Source: Dermacentor variabilis (taxonomy: Eukaryota; Arthropoda; Arachnida; Ixodida; Ixodidae). From it: 64,000 nucleotides of DNA. Location: the NCBI RefSeq assembly GCF_050947875.1, contig NC_134572.1, forward strand, positions 121,081,105 through 121,145,104, read 5' to 3'. A model generated the notes under the pieces. The model was not told the origin of the DNA. It did no database searches and saw only the letters and a program-made list of their open reading frames with translations. This document shows, piece by piece, positions 46,453-55,682 of this stretch (position 1 is the first letter of the stretch; every line of letters begins with the position of its first letter). A program made the position numbers and the translations under genes.

Positions 46453-47319
46453 ATGACGCACGAACCCCTCCCCCCCCCCAAAAAAAAAACAGTCGTAGCC
46501 ACGACGCCCATGGCGTGGGAACTGGGCATGCCCACATACTCGTCCACGCAAAAACTGCTAGACATGGGCGCCCACAACACGGTTGAGGAGCTCATCGAAG
46601 CCCACCTCTCTAATCAGAGAATCCGCCTCAGTCACACGGTACACGGACGAGCCGTCCTACGCAAGATAGAATGGCAGATCGAGCCAGTACCCATAAAGAC
46701 GGCCCTTCCGGAAGACTGGAAAACAATCATTCAGACAAAGCCCCTTCCCCGGAACATGACGCCGGGCAAGGACGACGAGAGGCGCACCGCGCGATCCAAA
46801 GCCCTAGTCCGGAAGCTGGAAAAGAACCCCAGGGTCCTCTACGCGGACGCCTCGCTCCAAAAACACAGTGACCGTGCAGCGATAGCGGTTACATCAAAAG
46901 GCAGGCTGATCGTCAGCGCGTCCCTGAAGACAACAGACCCCACAGTTGCCGAAGAATCGGCCGTGGCCCTTGCACTCGCACAGCCGAGCGTGGACACCGT
47001 AGTCACCGACTCAAAGACAGCCTACAGAAGCTTCCGCAGGGGGTTAATCTCCTCCGCGGCCCGAGCCATTCTAGCCAAGAACAAGCCTCCGGGAAGAGCC
47101 ATGTTGCGTGCTACCTGCTCACTCGCAGGTAGCACGCAGCACCCTCGCCGACTACCATGCCCGAGAAATGTCAATCCGGGCAGAGCACGAGCCGGAAGAG
47201 CTACCGCACCCGGTTACCAGCTTTCGGGACATTACCCGGATGTACCGAGAGGAAAGATGCAGACTGCCAGAACCGCCACCTCAAACTCACCAGGAAAAAA
47301 CAGACGATCCTGCGTCTAG
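46453..47319 (+). pseudogene. LINE linker and RNase H domain, internally deleted
   Basis: 288 codons. Residues about 38-110 form the linker (GAHNTVEELIEAHLSNQRIR, PLPRNMTP). RNase H starts at VLYADAS (about 130, first catalytic Asp), continues with AEESAVALALA (Glu, about 167) and VVTDSKTAYRSF (second Asp, about 185). The following block with WTPGH and the last catalytic residue is missing: after residue 218 the frame runs into a 13-bp hairpin and then into unrelated reading. The true continuation is found in a different frame from about 47150 (REMSIRAEHEPEELPHPVTS). The enzyme would be inactive. Confidence 0.82.
47106..47137. repeat. Perfect 13-bp inverted repeat at deletion point
   Basis: GCGTGCTACCTGC and its exact inverse GCAGGTAGCACGC are separated by 6 bases. 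It sits exactly where about 70 codons of RNase H are missing. Confidence 0.9.
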
Positions 47320-47504
47320 CGCAGACGGGATCGCTTGCGCATCCCGTATTCATGAACCGCATGTACCCTGCGGAATACGATATGCTCTGTCCTTTTTGCA
47401 GCAGAGAAGAGGGCACCCTGCCGCACGTCTTGGCAGAGTGCAAAGACCTCAAGACCCCCCTATCCTCCCCTTCCTACCAACACCCCCAATCCCCAACCCC
47501 TTGA
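47157..47504 (+). pseudogene. LINE C-terminal zinc-knuckle-like segment
   Basis: In this frame LTRKKQTILRLAQTGSLAHP, FMNRMYPAEYDMLCPFCSR, then HVLAECKDL. A C-x2-C...H...C arrangement after an Arg/Leu-rich helix is usual at the C-terminus of tick I-like LINEs. The protein end is followed by a 3' untranslated tail to the CATCATC repeat. Confidence 0.75.
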
Positions 47505-47830
47505 GCGATGGGAGACCTTGTTATCCAGCCCCGCCCTACCGATTCAACTTCCACTGACGGACAGGGGCCAGGAGCTGCTGGGAACATATGGGTCCCGTAA
47601 CTAGGGAACCACCCCATCTGGTGCCTGCCTGCACCACCGATTTATTTCGGGCCCAGTAAATGTTGCTTCATCATCATCCATGGCATGGAAGTAAAGGCAG
47701 TTAAATATGTTATTTAACAGATAAGTCAGGTACTAGTACACATTTCAGTCTCTGTTTTGACAGGGTTTCTTCCTTCGAATATGCAAGCGGTGCGCGTAAT
47801 AGCTATCAACAAAAAATAGTAAACAAGCAT

Positions 47831-48785
47831 AAAGTTGCAAATTATCGACCGGTATATTTTACCTTTATTTTCTAAATGTATTGAAAAAATTATTTTTTAC
47901 CCGCTAATCTTCTGTTTGCCACAACTATGTCATCACAAAATTGCAATATGGCTTTCAAAAAAAGGTCTGCAGAACTCGATCTACTGCATGAAAAAGAAAA
48001 TATACTACAACCGTCTCAATAAAAAAAAATAAAGTTATTCCAATTATCGTGGACTTCGCTCAAGCACTTGACTGCATTTAATTGAATAAGTAAAACATTA
48101 AAGGCATTCACAGACTGCTGCTCAAGTTACTTAAAAGCTATCTGGCGCATACATGTCAATTTGTTTCTCTAAATGATTTAATAACACATAAAAAGAAAAT
48201 AACTCGAGGTGTACTACAAGCGAGCATTCTTGGCCCTTTATTGTTCAGATTATATATTACTTGCGTAGTCTATATCTCCCCAAAAGATAAGTTTACTTTC
48301 TATGCAGAAGCCACGAGTATATTTGTCATCTCAGCATCAGATGATATTCTTCCTAGTAGCTAATGACGTCTTACGGAAGCTATACAACTGGACAAGTAAC
48401 GATAAGTTAAAAATAAGTGCGAACTAAAACGAAAGCCCACCGCAGTGGCTCAGCGGCTGTTATGTTGCGCCACTAGGCAGGACGTCGCTCTATTAAATCC
48501 CGGCCGCGGCTGCGGCATTCCGATGGAGGGCGAGATGCAAAAATTCCCATGTCTCGTGCATTGAAGGCACCCTAAATATCCACTGATGGTCAAAATTAAT
48601 CCGCAGTCGCCCACTACGACGTGCCTCATGATCAAATTGTGGTTTGGGCACGCAAAATCCCAGAATTCAATCCAACTAAAACTAAAGCGGTAGTTTTGTT
48701 AAACAAGTCTCTTTCCAGAATAGCATATATTATTAAGAAGCTCAAATATAGAAAGAGTGAAGTCAGTTAAAGCACTCGGGGTACG
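47831..48785 (+). pseudogene. Heavily decayed CR1-like reverse transcriptase
   Basis: The + strand shows RT motifs scattered over frames: VANYRPVYF, then YGF-like MAFKKRSAELDLLHEKENI, a Val-Asp-Phe-like SWTSLKHLTA, GVLQASILGPLLF for the GVPQGS block, FYAEATSIFVI for the YADD box, and LRKLYNWTSNDKLKIS with TKAVVL. Catalytic Asp pairs are lost (AE instead of DD) and stops are frequent. The remnant was later split by a SINE at 48436-48673; the TKAVVLLNKS segment follows it. Confidence 0.75.
48436..48673 (+). repeat. Ruka-like SINE inserted in decayed LINE
   Basis: Head CCCACCGCAGTGGCTCAGCG, B-box region TAAATCCCGGCCGCGG, body CATTCCGATGGAGGGCG, GTGCCTCATGATCAAATTG and tail GGTTTGGGCACGCAAAATCC. 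Target duplication AACTAAAACGAAAG (48422-48435) and AACTAAAACTAAAG (48674-48687), 13 of 14 identical. Substituted more than the copies at 5451 and 59810, so older. Confidence 0.88.
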
Positions 48786-48871
48786 TTTCTCCGGCTTTTT
48801 ATTTTTGCAATAGGATGAACACGTGAATAAAAATGAAATGGGATTAAGCCGGATAACTGAATACGTATCTC

Positions 48872-48977
48872 ATTTTGTTGTAGCGCAAGCTGAACGAAGA
48901 CAACAGGAAGACACACTGATACACACAGAGCTATGTTTCTTTTTATTTTCTGTGTTCAGCTTGCGCTACAACAAAAT
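48872..48977 (+). mobile_element. Possible Penelope-type hairpin remnant
   Basis: A perfect 24-bp inverted repeat: arm 48872-48895 starts ATTTTGTTGTAGCGCAAGCT, partner 48954-48977. The spacer (58 bp) has GGAAGACACACTGATACACA. After the right arm GTGCCGTACGAACAAGCCC vaguely resembles the CCAACTAGCCC terminus of the other Penelope-type copies. Inverted arms of the same scale support the link; sequence similarity is weak. Confidence 0.4.
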
Positions 48978-49298
48978 TAGGTGTGCCGTACGAACAAGCC
49001 CCCATAGCTATCCTCATGGCAACCTAGAATTTTAAGCCACATCGGTTATCTTATCCCTAACTCGGTGAGATTATTGACATACAAATCGCTCTTTAGTTCC
49101 TATCTTACCTACTGTCATTTGGTTAGGGAAGCAACTACAAAAACAAATTTAGCAAAGTGGTATTAACACATAAGAAGATACTGAGGCTGATAGACAACGC
49201 TGCAGTTTAGCACCTAGTGACCGAGCAATAATTCCTGTTCATATAGATGGCCAATCTATGCTTGAAGGAAAAGGCTTGCGAAACAATAAATACTAAAA
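48978..49298. other. Unassigned stretch
   Basis: Possibly decayed LINE sequence; nothing specific recognised. Confidence 0.4.
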
Positions 49299-49563
49299 TT
49301 GGAATACAACGCAATTGCAAAGCAAAGTTTGCACATATCAACGCTACATGGCGCGCACGTAACATCGCGTGACCAGTGGCACAGTTCGATGCTGATCATG
49401 CGGCTATTCCCGCTGACGATTATTATTTATTGGCTACTCCGTCGAAACGGGGTGGTGACAAACAGCCACCTAGCCGGCTCGATGTAATCAGGTATGCTAA
49501 ACACGTTTTTCATTCTAGCATTCCTTAAGCTTCTATTTATTCCTCAAGACACTCCATGCACTT
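49299..49563 (+). repeat. Duplicated block, copy A
   Basis: Shares with 49745-50002, in order: GCAAAGCAAAGT, TATTTATTGGC, CGAAACGGGGTGGTGACAAA, CACCTAGCC, CAGCATT-like and CCTCAAGACA/CCTGAAGACA. Probably the 3' end of a tick LINE family present twice in direct orientation. Confidence 0.6.
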
Positions 49564-49669
49564 CTTGGTCAATCCGGCATAGTGGTATAGCAGTCACATA
49601 CGTCAGAGGAAACACAAATTACCTTGCACCGCTACCTATGTCACTGCTACACGGCGTAATACGTGTAAT

Positions 49670-49735
49670 ATTATTATAATATATAATATTAATATATTAC
49701 AATATTATTATTATTAATATATAATTTATTACGTA
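49670..49735. repeat. AT-only palindromic tract
   Basis: About 65 bp almost entirely A/T with ATATTATTATAATATATAAT-type inverted segments, lying between the two duplicated blocks. Confidence 0.75.
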
Positions 49736-49744
49736 CACCTGTAC

Positions 49745-50002
49745 ATAATAATATGCAACTCCAAAGCAAAGTGCGCACGTATCGACGCTAAGCTGCGCGC
49801 TCTCACAACGCCTTAAAAGTGTCCATGCTAATTATGGTGATAATGATAATAAGTAGGATTATTTATTGGCATCCCTTCGAAACGGGGTGGTGACAAATGG
49901 TCACCTAGCCTGCCTGATTTATTCAGATGTGCCATATGTGGTTTTCATGCCAGCATTTTACATATATCTCCTCAATATTCTTTTTCTTCCTGAAGACAAT
50001 AA
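49745..50002 (+). repeat. Duplicated block, copy B
   Basis: Direct-orientation partner of 49299-49563, diverged. It is followed by a polyadenylation-like AATAAAA at 49997 and a C-run at about 50018-50031. Confidence 0.6.
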
Positions 50003-50458
50003 AACAGTTTATTGACTACCCCCCCCCCCCCCGAGGATAAGAGCCTGGCGATAGCTGCAATGGACACCAGTGGCGGCGGTGGCGGTGGACACCATCACCA
50101 ACTTAAATGGCTATTGGCATGAGCCCGTAAACGCTCACGCTTTATGAAATGAGTCAACCCTTCATGCGCTCGGTGCATTTGTTATGTGTAGGATTAACAA
50201 GAAACAAATTGTATACGTAGAGAGGTATACACTTGGCAAAACCAAGTGTATACGTAGAGAGGTTGACCTGGCGAAGTCGTACAGGTTAGCTTGGCGGCAC
50301 CACGCCTAGTGTGCTACACCGGGTGAATACAATGTTCCCTATAGCACGCTTGCCTTGACTACGGGGACGATGCGATCCAAAATTTGTAAGCGCGTTAAGC
50401 CGAATATAGCCGGCTATTTTGAGACACATTGCTACCCTTGCATCTTGGCACGCCCTAA
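50003..50458. other. Unassigned stretch with hairpin
   Basis: Contains a GGCGGTGGCGGT tract at about 50071-50088 and the hairpin at 50225-50253. Otherwise nothing recognised. Confidence 0.5.
50225..50253. repeat. Perfect 12-bp stem hairpin
   Basis: GTATACACTTGG, loop CAAAA, CCAAGTGTATAC. The adjoining GTATACGTAGAGAGGT occurs on both sides (50213 and 50248), so the hairpin is embedded in a short direct repeat. Confidence 0.8.
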
Positions 50459-51054
50459 AGGCCGATCCACACGACGCACCAAATTGCTGTTTTGGACCGC
50501 GGTCCGCGCATCACGTGATAGGACGTCACCAGTTCGTGCGTACCGCCGTTGACCCGCGCAAGGCCGCGGCCCTCGCGGTCCAACAAATCGCCGAGGCTTT
50601 TCGCGCTTCCGTTTTGGCGGCGGACCGCATGCGAACCGCAGCGATTTTGGCTCAGCCGACGAATGTTGTCCGGCAACAGAGTGTCTTCAGCCAAATCCAA
50701 TCTAGTTTTCGGCTCAGCAAAAGCCAGTCAAGCCAGTCGTTTCATGTCCGCCGTTCCGCCTACGCGTGCGTGCAGCAGATATATTTTTTAAACACCGTGT
50801 CCTCTTGGAGTGACAAGGAGGTTTTTTTCATTTTGTATACCTCGTTGAGCAGTTTCCGGCTTTGTCGGACTCGAGCCGGAATGATAACAATGATAACACT
50901 CTGGCCGAGAGTGTAGCTGGTTGGTCTGCTCTGCGTCTGCTATGGTGGTCCGCCGTGTGGATGTGCTCGGCGCCGGACCGGACCGCGGCGGGCCGTGACG
51001 TCGCATCACGTGACCGAGCGGCCCGCGGACTTGGTCCGTCGTGTGGATCGGCCT
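50459..51054. mobile_element. PIF/Harbinger-like MITE
   Basis: A 596-bp element with terminal inverted repeats AGGCCGATCCACACGACG at 50459-50476 and the exact inverse at 51037-51054. It is flanked by TAA on both sides (50456-50458, 51055-51057), the 3-bp TWA target duplication typical of PIF/Harbinger. Terminal sequences of the GGCCGATCCACACG kind are also typical of that superfamily. CpG-rich subterminal parts with ACCGCGGTCCGCG surround an AT-richer centre. No DDE transposase is visible. An open frame through the element (50419-50916) has no recognisable motif. Confidence 0.88.
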
Positions 51055-51057
51055 TAA

Positions 51058-51456
51058 CGAGATGGCGGGTCCAGCGTAAACTGACCCGTCAAGATTTTCT
51101 TTGTTCACGCGCCAAGCTACAAAGAGTTGCCCACGCTACCCAACGTGGGCGTAATGTGATGCCTTATCGCAGTGCACGCTACAACATTCACCGCTACAAC
51201 CATCGTTTTAACAGGGTGGCTCGTTTTGCAGGGCAGGCATAAAATGAAGACTGTGCATAACGAGCGGCACGTGGTACAGAAGACGCTGACACAGGTACAC
51301 CGCTTCCCCCGGTAGAGAAGGTGCTGGAGGCTCTACGTTGCCTTATATTTGAGACTCTTGTAAAAATACATTTGAACATGCTATGTAACGCATTGATCAA
51401 GCCAAAACCAATCTCATGTGGTGGCTGAATTTTCCCCTAGAAAAGACAATGTAACT
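51058..51456. other. Unassigned stretch
   Basis: Nothing recognised between the MITE and the AATAAA-like tail of the LINE. Confidence 0.5.
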
Positions 51457-51552
51457 ATAGTTATTTATTTTATTTACACAATACTGCTTAGCAGGAATGC
51501 TGCCCATGCAGGAGAGGGTTTACAAAAGATGCTTTTCCAACAGTTTTACAAG

Positions 51553-52073
51553 CTAAGCATAAGATGTGCATTGAACAACACATTCCGGTAAATGACTCCA
51601 TTGTTCGCTCTTAATTGTAAAAAATAATTTCTCAAAGATTTTAGTGCGGGTAAAGTATGACTCGACTACTTTAGAATGAAAAATACGCGACGACCTGCGT
51701 GGAACATGGGTAATATATGTGGCATTTGCTAAACCTGTTTGGTTATGAAACAAGTAAAAAATTTCAGCCTGGCGATTTTTCAGCGCACATGGAGAGGATC
51801 CAGTCAAAGTTGGCCTAACATTCCAGAAACTGATGATGATGTTTTGTTCTCACAGCAAATAAACAGTGCAGCCAGGCGCTGAATTCATTCAAGTTGATCA
51901 ATTTCCTTATTAATGAAGGGGTCCCACACTATAGAAGCATACTCTAGGACGGGGCGTACGAGGGAACGATAAGCTTGCAGCTTCACAGATGAAGGTGACT
52001 TCTTCAGCTTTCTACGTAGAAAGCTAGCTTTTTGAAGGCTTTGTTGCATATGTTCTAAATATGGGTGTCTCAT
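51553..52073 (-). pseudogene. CR1/L2-type ORF2 C-terminal region
   Basis: Pieces read HMQQSLQKASFLRRKLKKS, then VKLQAYRSLVRPVLEYASIV and WDPFINKEIDQLE; further down ALKNRQAEIFYLFHNQTGLA, RRSSRIFHSKVVESYFTR and SEQWSHLPECVV. This is the standard post-RT sequence of CR1-group ORF2, ending about 80 bp before the 3' tail. Two stops divide it. Confidence 0.82.
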
Positions 52074-52183
52074 TGGTTAATTTTGTTATGCCTAAGCATT
52101 TCACATAGGTAATACATTCAAGGTTCCGATTTAGAATATGGTAAGTATAATGTAATGGTTTTTTGTTTAAATGTTATTGTCAT

Positions 52184-52835
52184 TCATACCGTTTCGGAAA
52201 AGTTTATTTGCATTCCTCTGTCGTCGCACCAGTTCGCGAGTTTCCAAAGACTACTGTTAAGTGTATCCTGGGATGAAGAACTTCTGACAGCAGAATAAAT
52301 GACACAATCATCAGTAAACAACTTCACCGTGGCATTATGATCCAAATTTTTAGCAATATCATTTACATAGATAAGAAACAGTAGGGGTCCCAACACCGAC
52401 CCCTGTGTTACACCGGATAAAACAGACAGGCTATTAGATTTTACATCATTGACTTCCACAAGGTGTACAAGATTCTCTAAATAAGCTTGAATCGAATGCA
52501 CTATATTTTCTGGTATTCCATGTGATTTAGCAATTTCAATTAAATTTGCCTTTGGCACACGGTCAAATAAATACCTTTGACAAGTCTAGAAATATTGCGT
52601 CAATCTGCAGGAGATCATCTATGGCACTGGCAAAGTCGTGTACAATAGACAACAATTGAGTTGAGGTTGAAGGCTTCCTATGAAAGCCATGCTGAAAATC
52701 AACAAAAAAAATATTCGCTTCCAAGTGGCTAGGTATGTGATTAGCGATAATATGCTCCAAGAGCTTACAACATGTGCTTATGAGAGGAACAGGTCTGTAA
52801 TTGTTAGGAATAAGTTTATCCCCTGATTTAAACAC
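52184..52835 (-). pseudogene. CR1/L2-type reverse transcriptase core
   Basis: Frames on the - strand read NNYRPVPLISTCCKLLEHI, VDFQHGFHRKPSTSTQLL, AIFLDLSKVF (first catalytic Asp), GVTQGSVLGPLLFLIYVND, LFTDDCVIYS (Asp pair kept, Ala of FADD changed to Thr) and WCDDRGMQINFSET. A frame change near 52562 separates fingers from palm. The preceding finger segment continues beyond the RTE insertion at 53306-53450 (PAADGLPNN). Confidence 0.88.
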
Positions 52836-52850
52836 CGGTATTACCTTGGC

Positions 52851-53294
52851 AGAAACGGGGCAGAAACCGGCGCAGAAACTGGGGTAGAAACCTCGAGGCT
52901 TACGAAAAGGGTTCTACTTAAATTGAGGACGGCGCAACGAGCTATGGAAAGAAGAATGATGGCTGTAACATTAAGTGATAAGAAAAGAGAATGTTGGGTG
53001 AGGGGACAAACGCAAGGTAATGACATCTTAGTTGAAATCAAGAAAAAGAAATGGGGCACGGGCAGGGCATGTAATGAGGAGGGAAGATAACCGATCGTCA
53101 TTAAGGGTTACGGACTGGATTCCAAGAGAAGGGAAGCGTAGCAGGGGGTGGCAGAAATTTAGGTGGGCGGATTAGAATAAGAAGTTGGCAGGGACAACAT
53201 GGCCCCAATTAGCACATGACCGGGGTAGTTGGACAAGTATGGGAGAGGCCTTTTCTCTGCAGTGGGCGTAACCAGGCTCATGATGATGATGGTG
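52851..53294 (+). mobile_element. 5'-truncated RTE copy nested in CR1-type LINE
   Basis: Matches the 3' end of the large RTE element on the opposite strand: RAMERRMM-like reading, IKKKKWG, REDNRSSLRVTDW, MGEAFSLQWA, then CCAGGCTCATGATGATG. Target duplication ATTACCTTGGC (52840-52850) and ATTACCTCGGC (53295-53305), 10 of 11. The 5' junction carries a short tandem: AGAAACGGGGC, AGAAACCGGCGC, AGAAACTGGGGT, then AGAAACCTCGAGG, the last being genuine RTE sequence. Confidence 0.92.
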
Positions 53295-53451
53295 ATTACC
53301 TCGGCCGTGAGCCAGTCTTTTGGTACAGAGCTCTGTTTACGGAATGTATTAAAACGAATGTATAGGAATTCAGAAGTTAGTTCGGAGTAGCGTCGAAAAA
53401 GTTGTTAGGCAAACCGTCGGCTGCAGGCGATTTTTTTTCCGTGAATATCAA

Positions 53452-53694
53452 TTTATTAAATTTAATTATGGGGTTTTACGTAATAAAACCACTTTCTGAT
53501 TATGAGGCCCGCCGTAGTGGAGGACTCCGGAAATTTCGACCACCTGGGGTTCTTTAACGTGCACCTAAATCTAAGTACACGAGTGTTCTCGCATTTCGCC
53601 CCCATCGAAATTCGGCCGCCATGGGGGGGATTCGATCCCGCGACCTTGTGCTCCGCAGCCTAACATCATAGCCACTGAGCAACCACGGCGGGTC
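53452..53694 (-). repeat. Ruka-like SINE nested in CR1-type LINE
   Basis: Full-length copy on the - strand, from CCCGCCGTGGTTGCTCAG through the B box GGATCGAATCC to GTTTTATTACGTAAAACCCC and an ATTAAATTTAA tail. Target duplication GTGAATATCAA (53441-53451) and GTCAATATCAA (53695-53705), 10 of 11. Confidence 0.9.
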
Positions 53695-54055
53695 GTCAAT
53701 ATCAAGCCGCATAAAAAGAATTCTTTCGCGGCTATTTGAAACGTCAGGAATGATTGAGATACAGATGGTGCATATGATTTATCATAAGAGCTGAGAAGTG
53801 AAAGTCGAATGAATGCTTTATAAAGTGTGTCCTTTAGTTCACTGACGATATCATTAGGAATATAATTTACGCTGTCGTTTATTCTTAGCTGCTAAACACT
53901 TTGATTAGACTCAGGCAGGAAACGCCAAAACTTGACTGGGGAGTTTTTTAAAAATGTAATCATAGTCTGATTATGAATTTTTGATGGGTGTTACGTAGTT
54001 TGATGAGTGAAGCATCCCTTTAAGAGCGGAATTCAGTATGTTGAAGTAGGTTACA

Positions 54056-54289
54056 CTAGCGTTTTCTTTTTATTCTACATTTGAGATGAATGATTTCACG
54101 AGTGATCCACGGATTATGACGTTTAGTTTTCTTTCTACGCGTCGGTACGAATTTATCAATACAAAACTTAAAAACAGAATTAAACATAACCCAGAGAAGC
54201 ATGGCGTCGTCATCGCGTTTAAATTCATCAAGTAAGAGGTGTAAGCAATCCAAGACGGATTCGTCATCAGCAAGATTTGTCTTGGACAA
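54056..54289 (-). pseudogene. CR1/L2-type ORF2 linker between endonuclease and RT
   Basis: Reads LADDESVLDCLHLLLDEF, then MFNSVFKFCIDKFVPTR and HNPWITREIIHLKCRIKRKR. The segment 'DKFVPTR..NPWIT.EI..LK' is the typical linker of CR1-group ORF2. Its upstream continuation (DHKLVHVDLQIQKC, SPSYIFHR) is found beyond the inserted LINE end, at 54926-55019. Confidence 0.85.
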
Positions 54290-54925
54290 ATCACGTAAGC
54301 CACGTAATTAATTCAGCTAACAAAATTCTTGGTTATCTTCGCCGTAATATCTTCATGGCACAACCACCCGTGAAATCAGTTGCCTATAAAACGCTTGTGC
54401 GACTAAAACTTGAATATGCATGTGCTATCTATGACCCTTACCAATCTAATCTCACTAAAGCCCTTGAAAGCGTTCAAAACCATGCTGCTAGATTTATTCT
54501 TTCAGATTACTCATATCACACTAGCTTTTCATCACTAAAATCTAAACTAGACCTATCGCCTCTTGCCTCTCGTTGTCGCAACTCTCGCCTATGCCTCTAT
54601 CACAGGTTTTTTTATTCCATACCTCGTGACAGCCAGCTGGTCCAGCTGGCTCATCGTGTTCGTCGAACAGGCCATCCGAACTCCGTAATCCCACCACAAG
54701 CCCGCACCGCTACGTTCCTGCAGTCATTCTTCGTCCGAACCGCCCGAGACTGGAATGGCTTTCCCAGACAAACTGCACTCATCCGCGATACAGCACGCTT
54801 TAGATCTGCCATTGAGTGTTCCGACTCATCTTTCTAATTTCCACATCATCGATCCCGCCTTTTACATGCCCACCCCTCATGTAATGTCCTATTTTGGACC
54901 CTTGAGGTATTAATAAATAATAATC
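54285..54925 (+). mobile_element. LINE 3' end inserted in opposite orientation
   Basis: A 186-codon open frame (54277-54837) reads SWTNHVSHVINSANKILGYL, RRNIFMAQPP, VAYKTLVRLKLEYACAIYDP, SVQNHAARFILSDYSYHTS and ARDWNGFPRQT, the C-terminus of another CR1/Jockey-like ORF2. The 3' end after the stop has CTCATGTAATGTCC and a TTAATAAATAATAAT tail. It interrupts the older LINE between its endonuclease and linker. The frame has no stop or shift, so this insertion is younger than its host. Confidence 0.85.
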
Positions 54926-55669
54926 AGCCGATGAAAAATATAGGAAGGACTGCGTGATGGGGGTGTAACTTGGATGCATTTTTGTATTTGTAAGTCCACA
55001 TGTACTAGCTTGTGGTCAGTTGTACCTTCAGTATAACATTAGTATAACCGATAACAGTAGGATTTTCCGACAAGCCTTTGATAAATACAAGATCAAGAAT
55101 CGATTGGGTCAGGTCTGTGACACGTGTGGGATGTATTACAACCTTTTTAATATCATGAAAGAACATAGAATCAAGAAGGACGTGTGCGCTGTCAGCATCA
55201 TGAGATCCAGAGATAGATCGCTGTTCTCAATCAACGCTAGGTAGATTGAAGCCACCAGCCATCAAAAATTTATGATTAGGTCAGAGCATACTCTCTAGGT
55301 AGACGGCCAGAGATTCCACGAATGACACTGGGCGTTTGGGAGGCCTGTACTGGACACCGAGTAAAATAGGAAACTCGCGACATTTAACTTCACACCAAAT
55401 GCTTTCGTGCTGTGGCATGTTTGGAAGCTGGACACAATTTATTTCCCTTTTTGCGATCAAGGCAACGCCCCCTCCTCACCCTGTGCGGTCGCGTCTATTT
55501 TGTGGGATGGGGGAATTATTTCGGAGTCATTTATCTCCGGTGTCAAATAAGTTACTGTGACTGCCAAAATGTGTGGATAATAGAGGATGAGGATGTCTTC
55601 TAATTGGTTTGACTTGTTGGCAAGACTTCTTGCATTAAGCAAGATAAAACGTGGTGACTCGGTTTGCAA
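54926..55669 (-). pseudogene. CR1/L2-type ORF2 endonuclease
   Basis: Start of ORF2: SPRFILLNARSLANKSNQLE, DILILYYPHILAVTVTYLTP, then after shifts segments such as PNMPQHESIWCEVKC, VQYRPPKRP, and at the end TDHKLVHVDLQIQKC, which holds the catalytic Asp-His (SDH) of AP-like endonucleases. The usual Glu of AITETWL has become VTVTYL, so the first catalytic residue is lost. Confidence 0.8.
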
Positions 55670-55682
55670 TCAAGGACGAGCT

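Larger units (their letters stand above)
46445..47680 (+). mobile_element. RNase H-bearing I-like LINE, 5'-truncated
   Basis: The 3' part of a LINE on the + strand, starting next to a C-run/A-run at about 46468-46488 and ending with AATGTTGCTTCATCATCATC at 47660-47679. It contains the post-RT linker, most of RNase H, a C-terminal zinc-finger-like segment and the 3' untranslated part. It is disrupted by a deletion and frame change at 47106-47137. Related in domain layout to the fragments at 13736-14464 and 61411-64000, but not identical in sequence. Confidence 0.85.
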
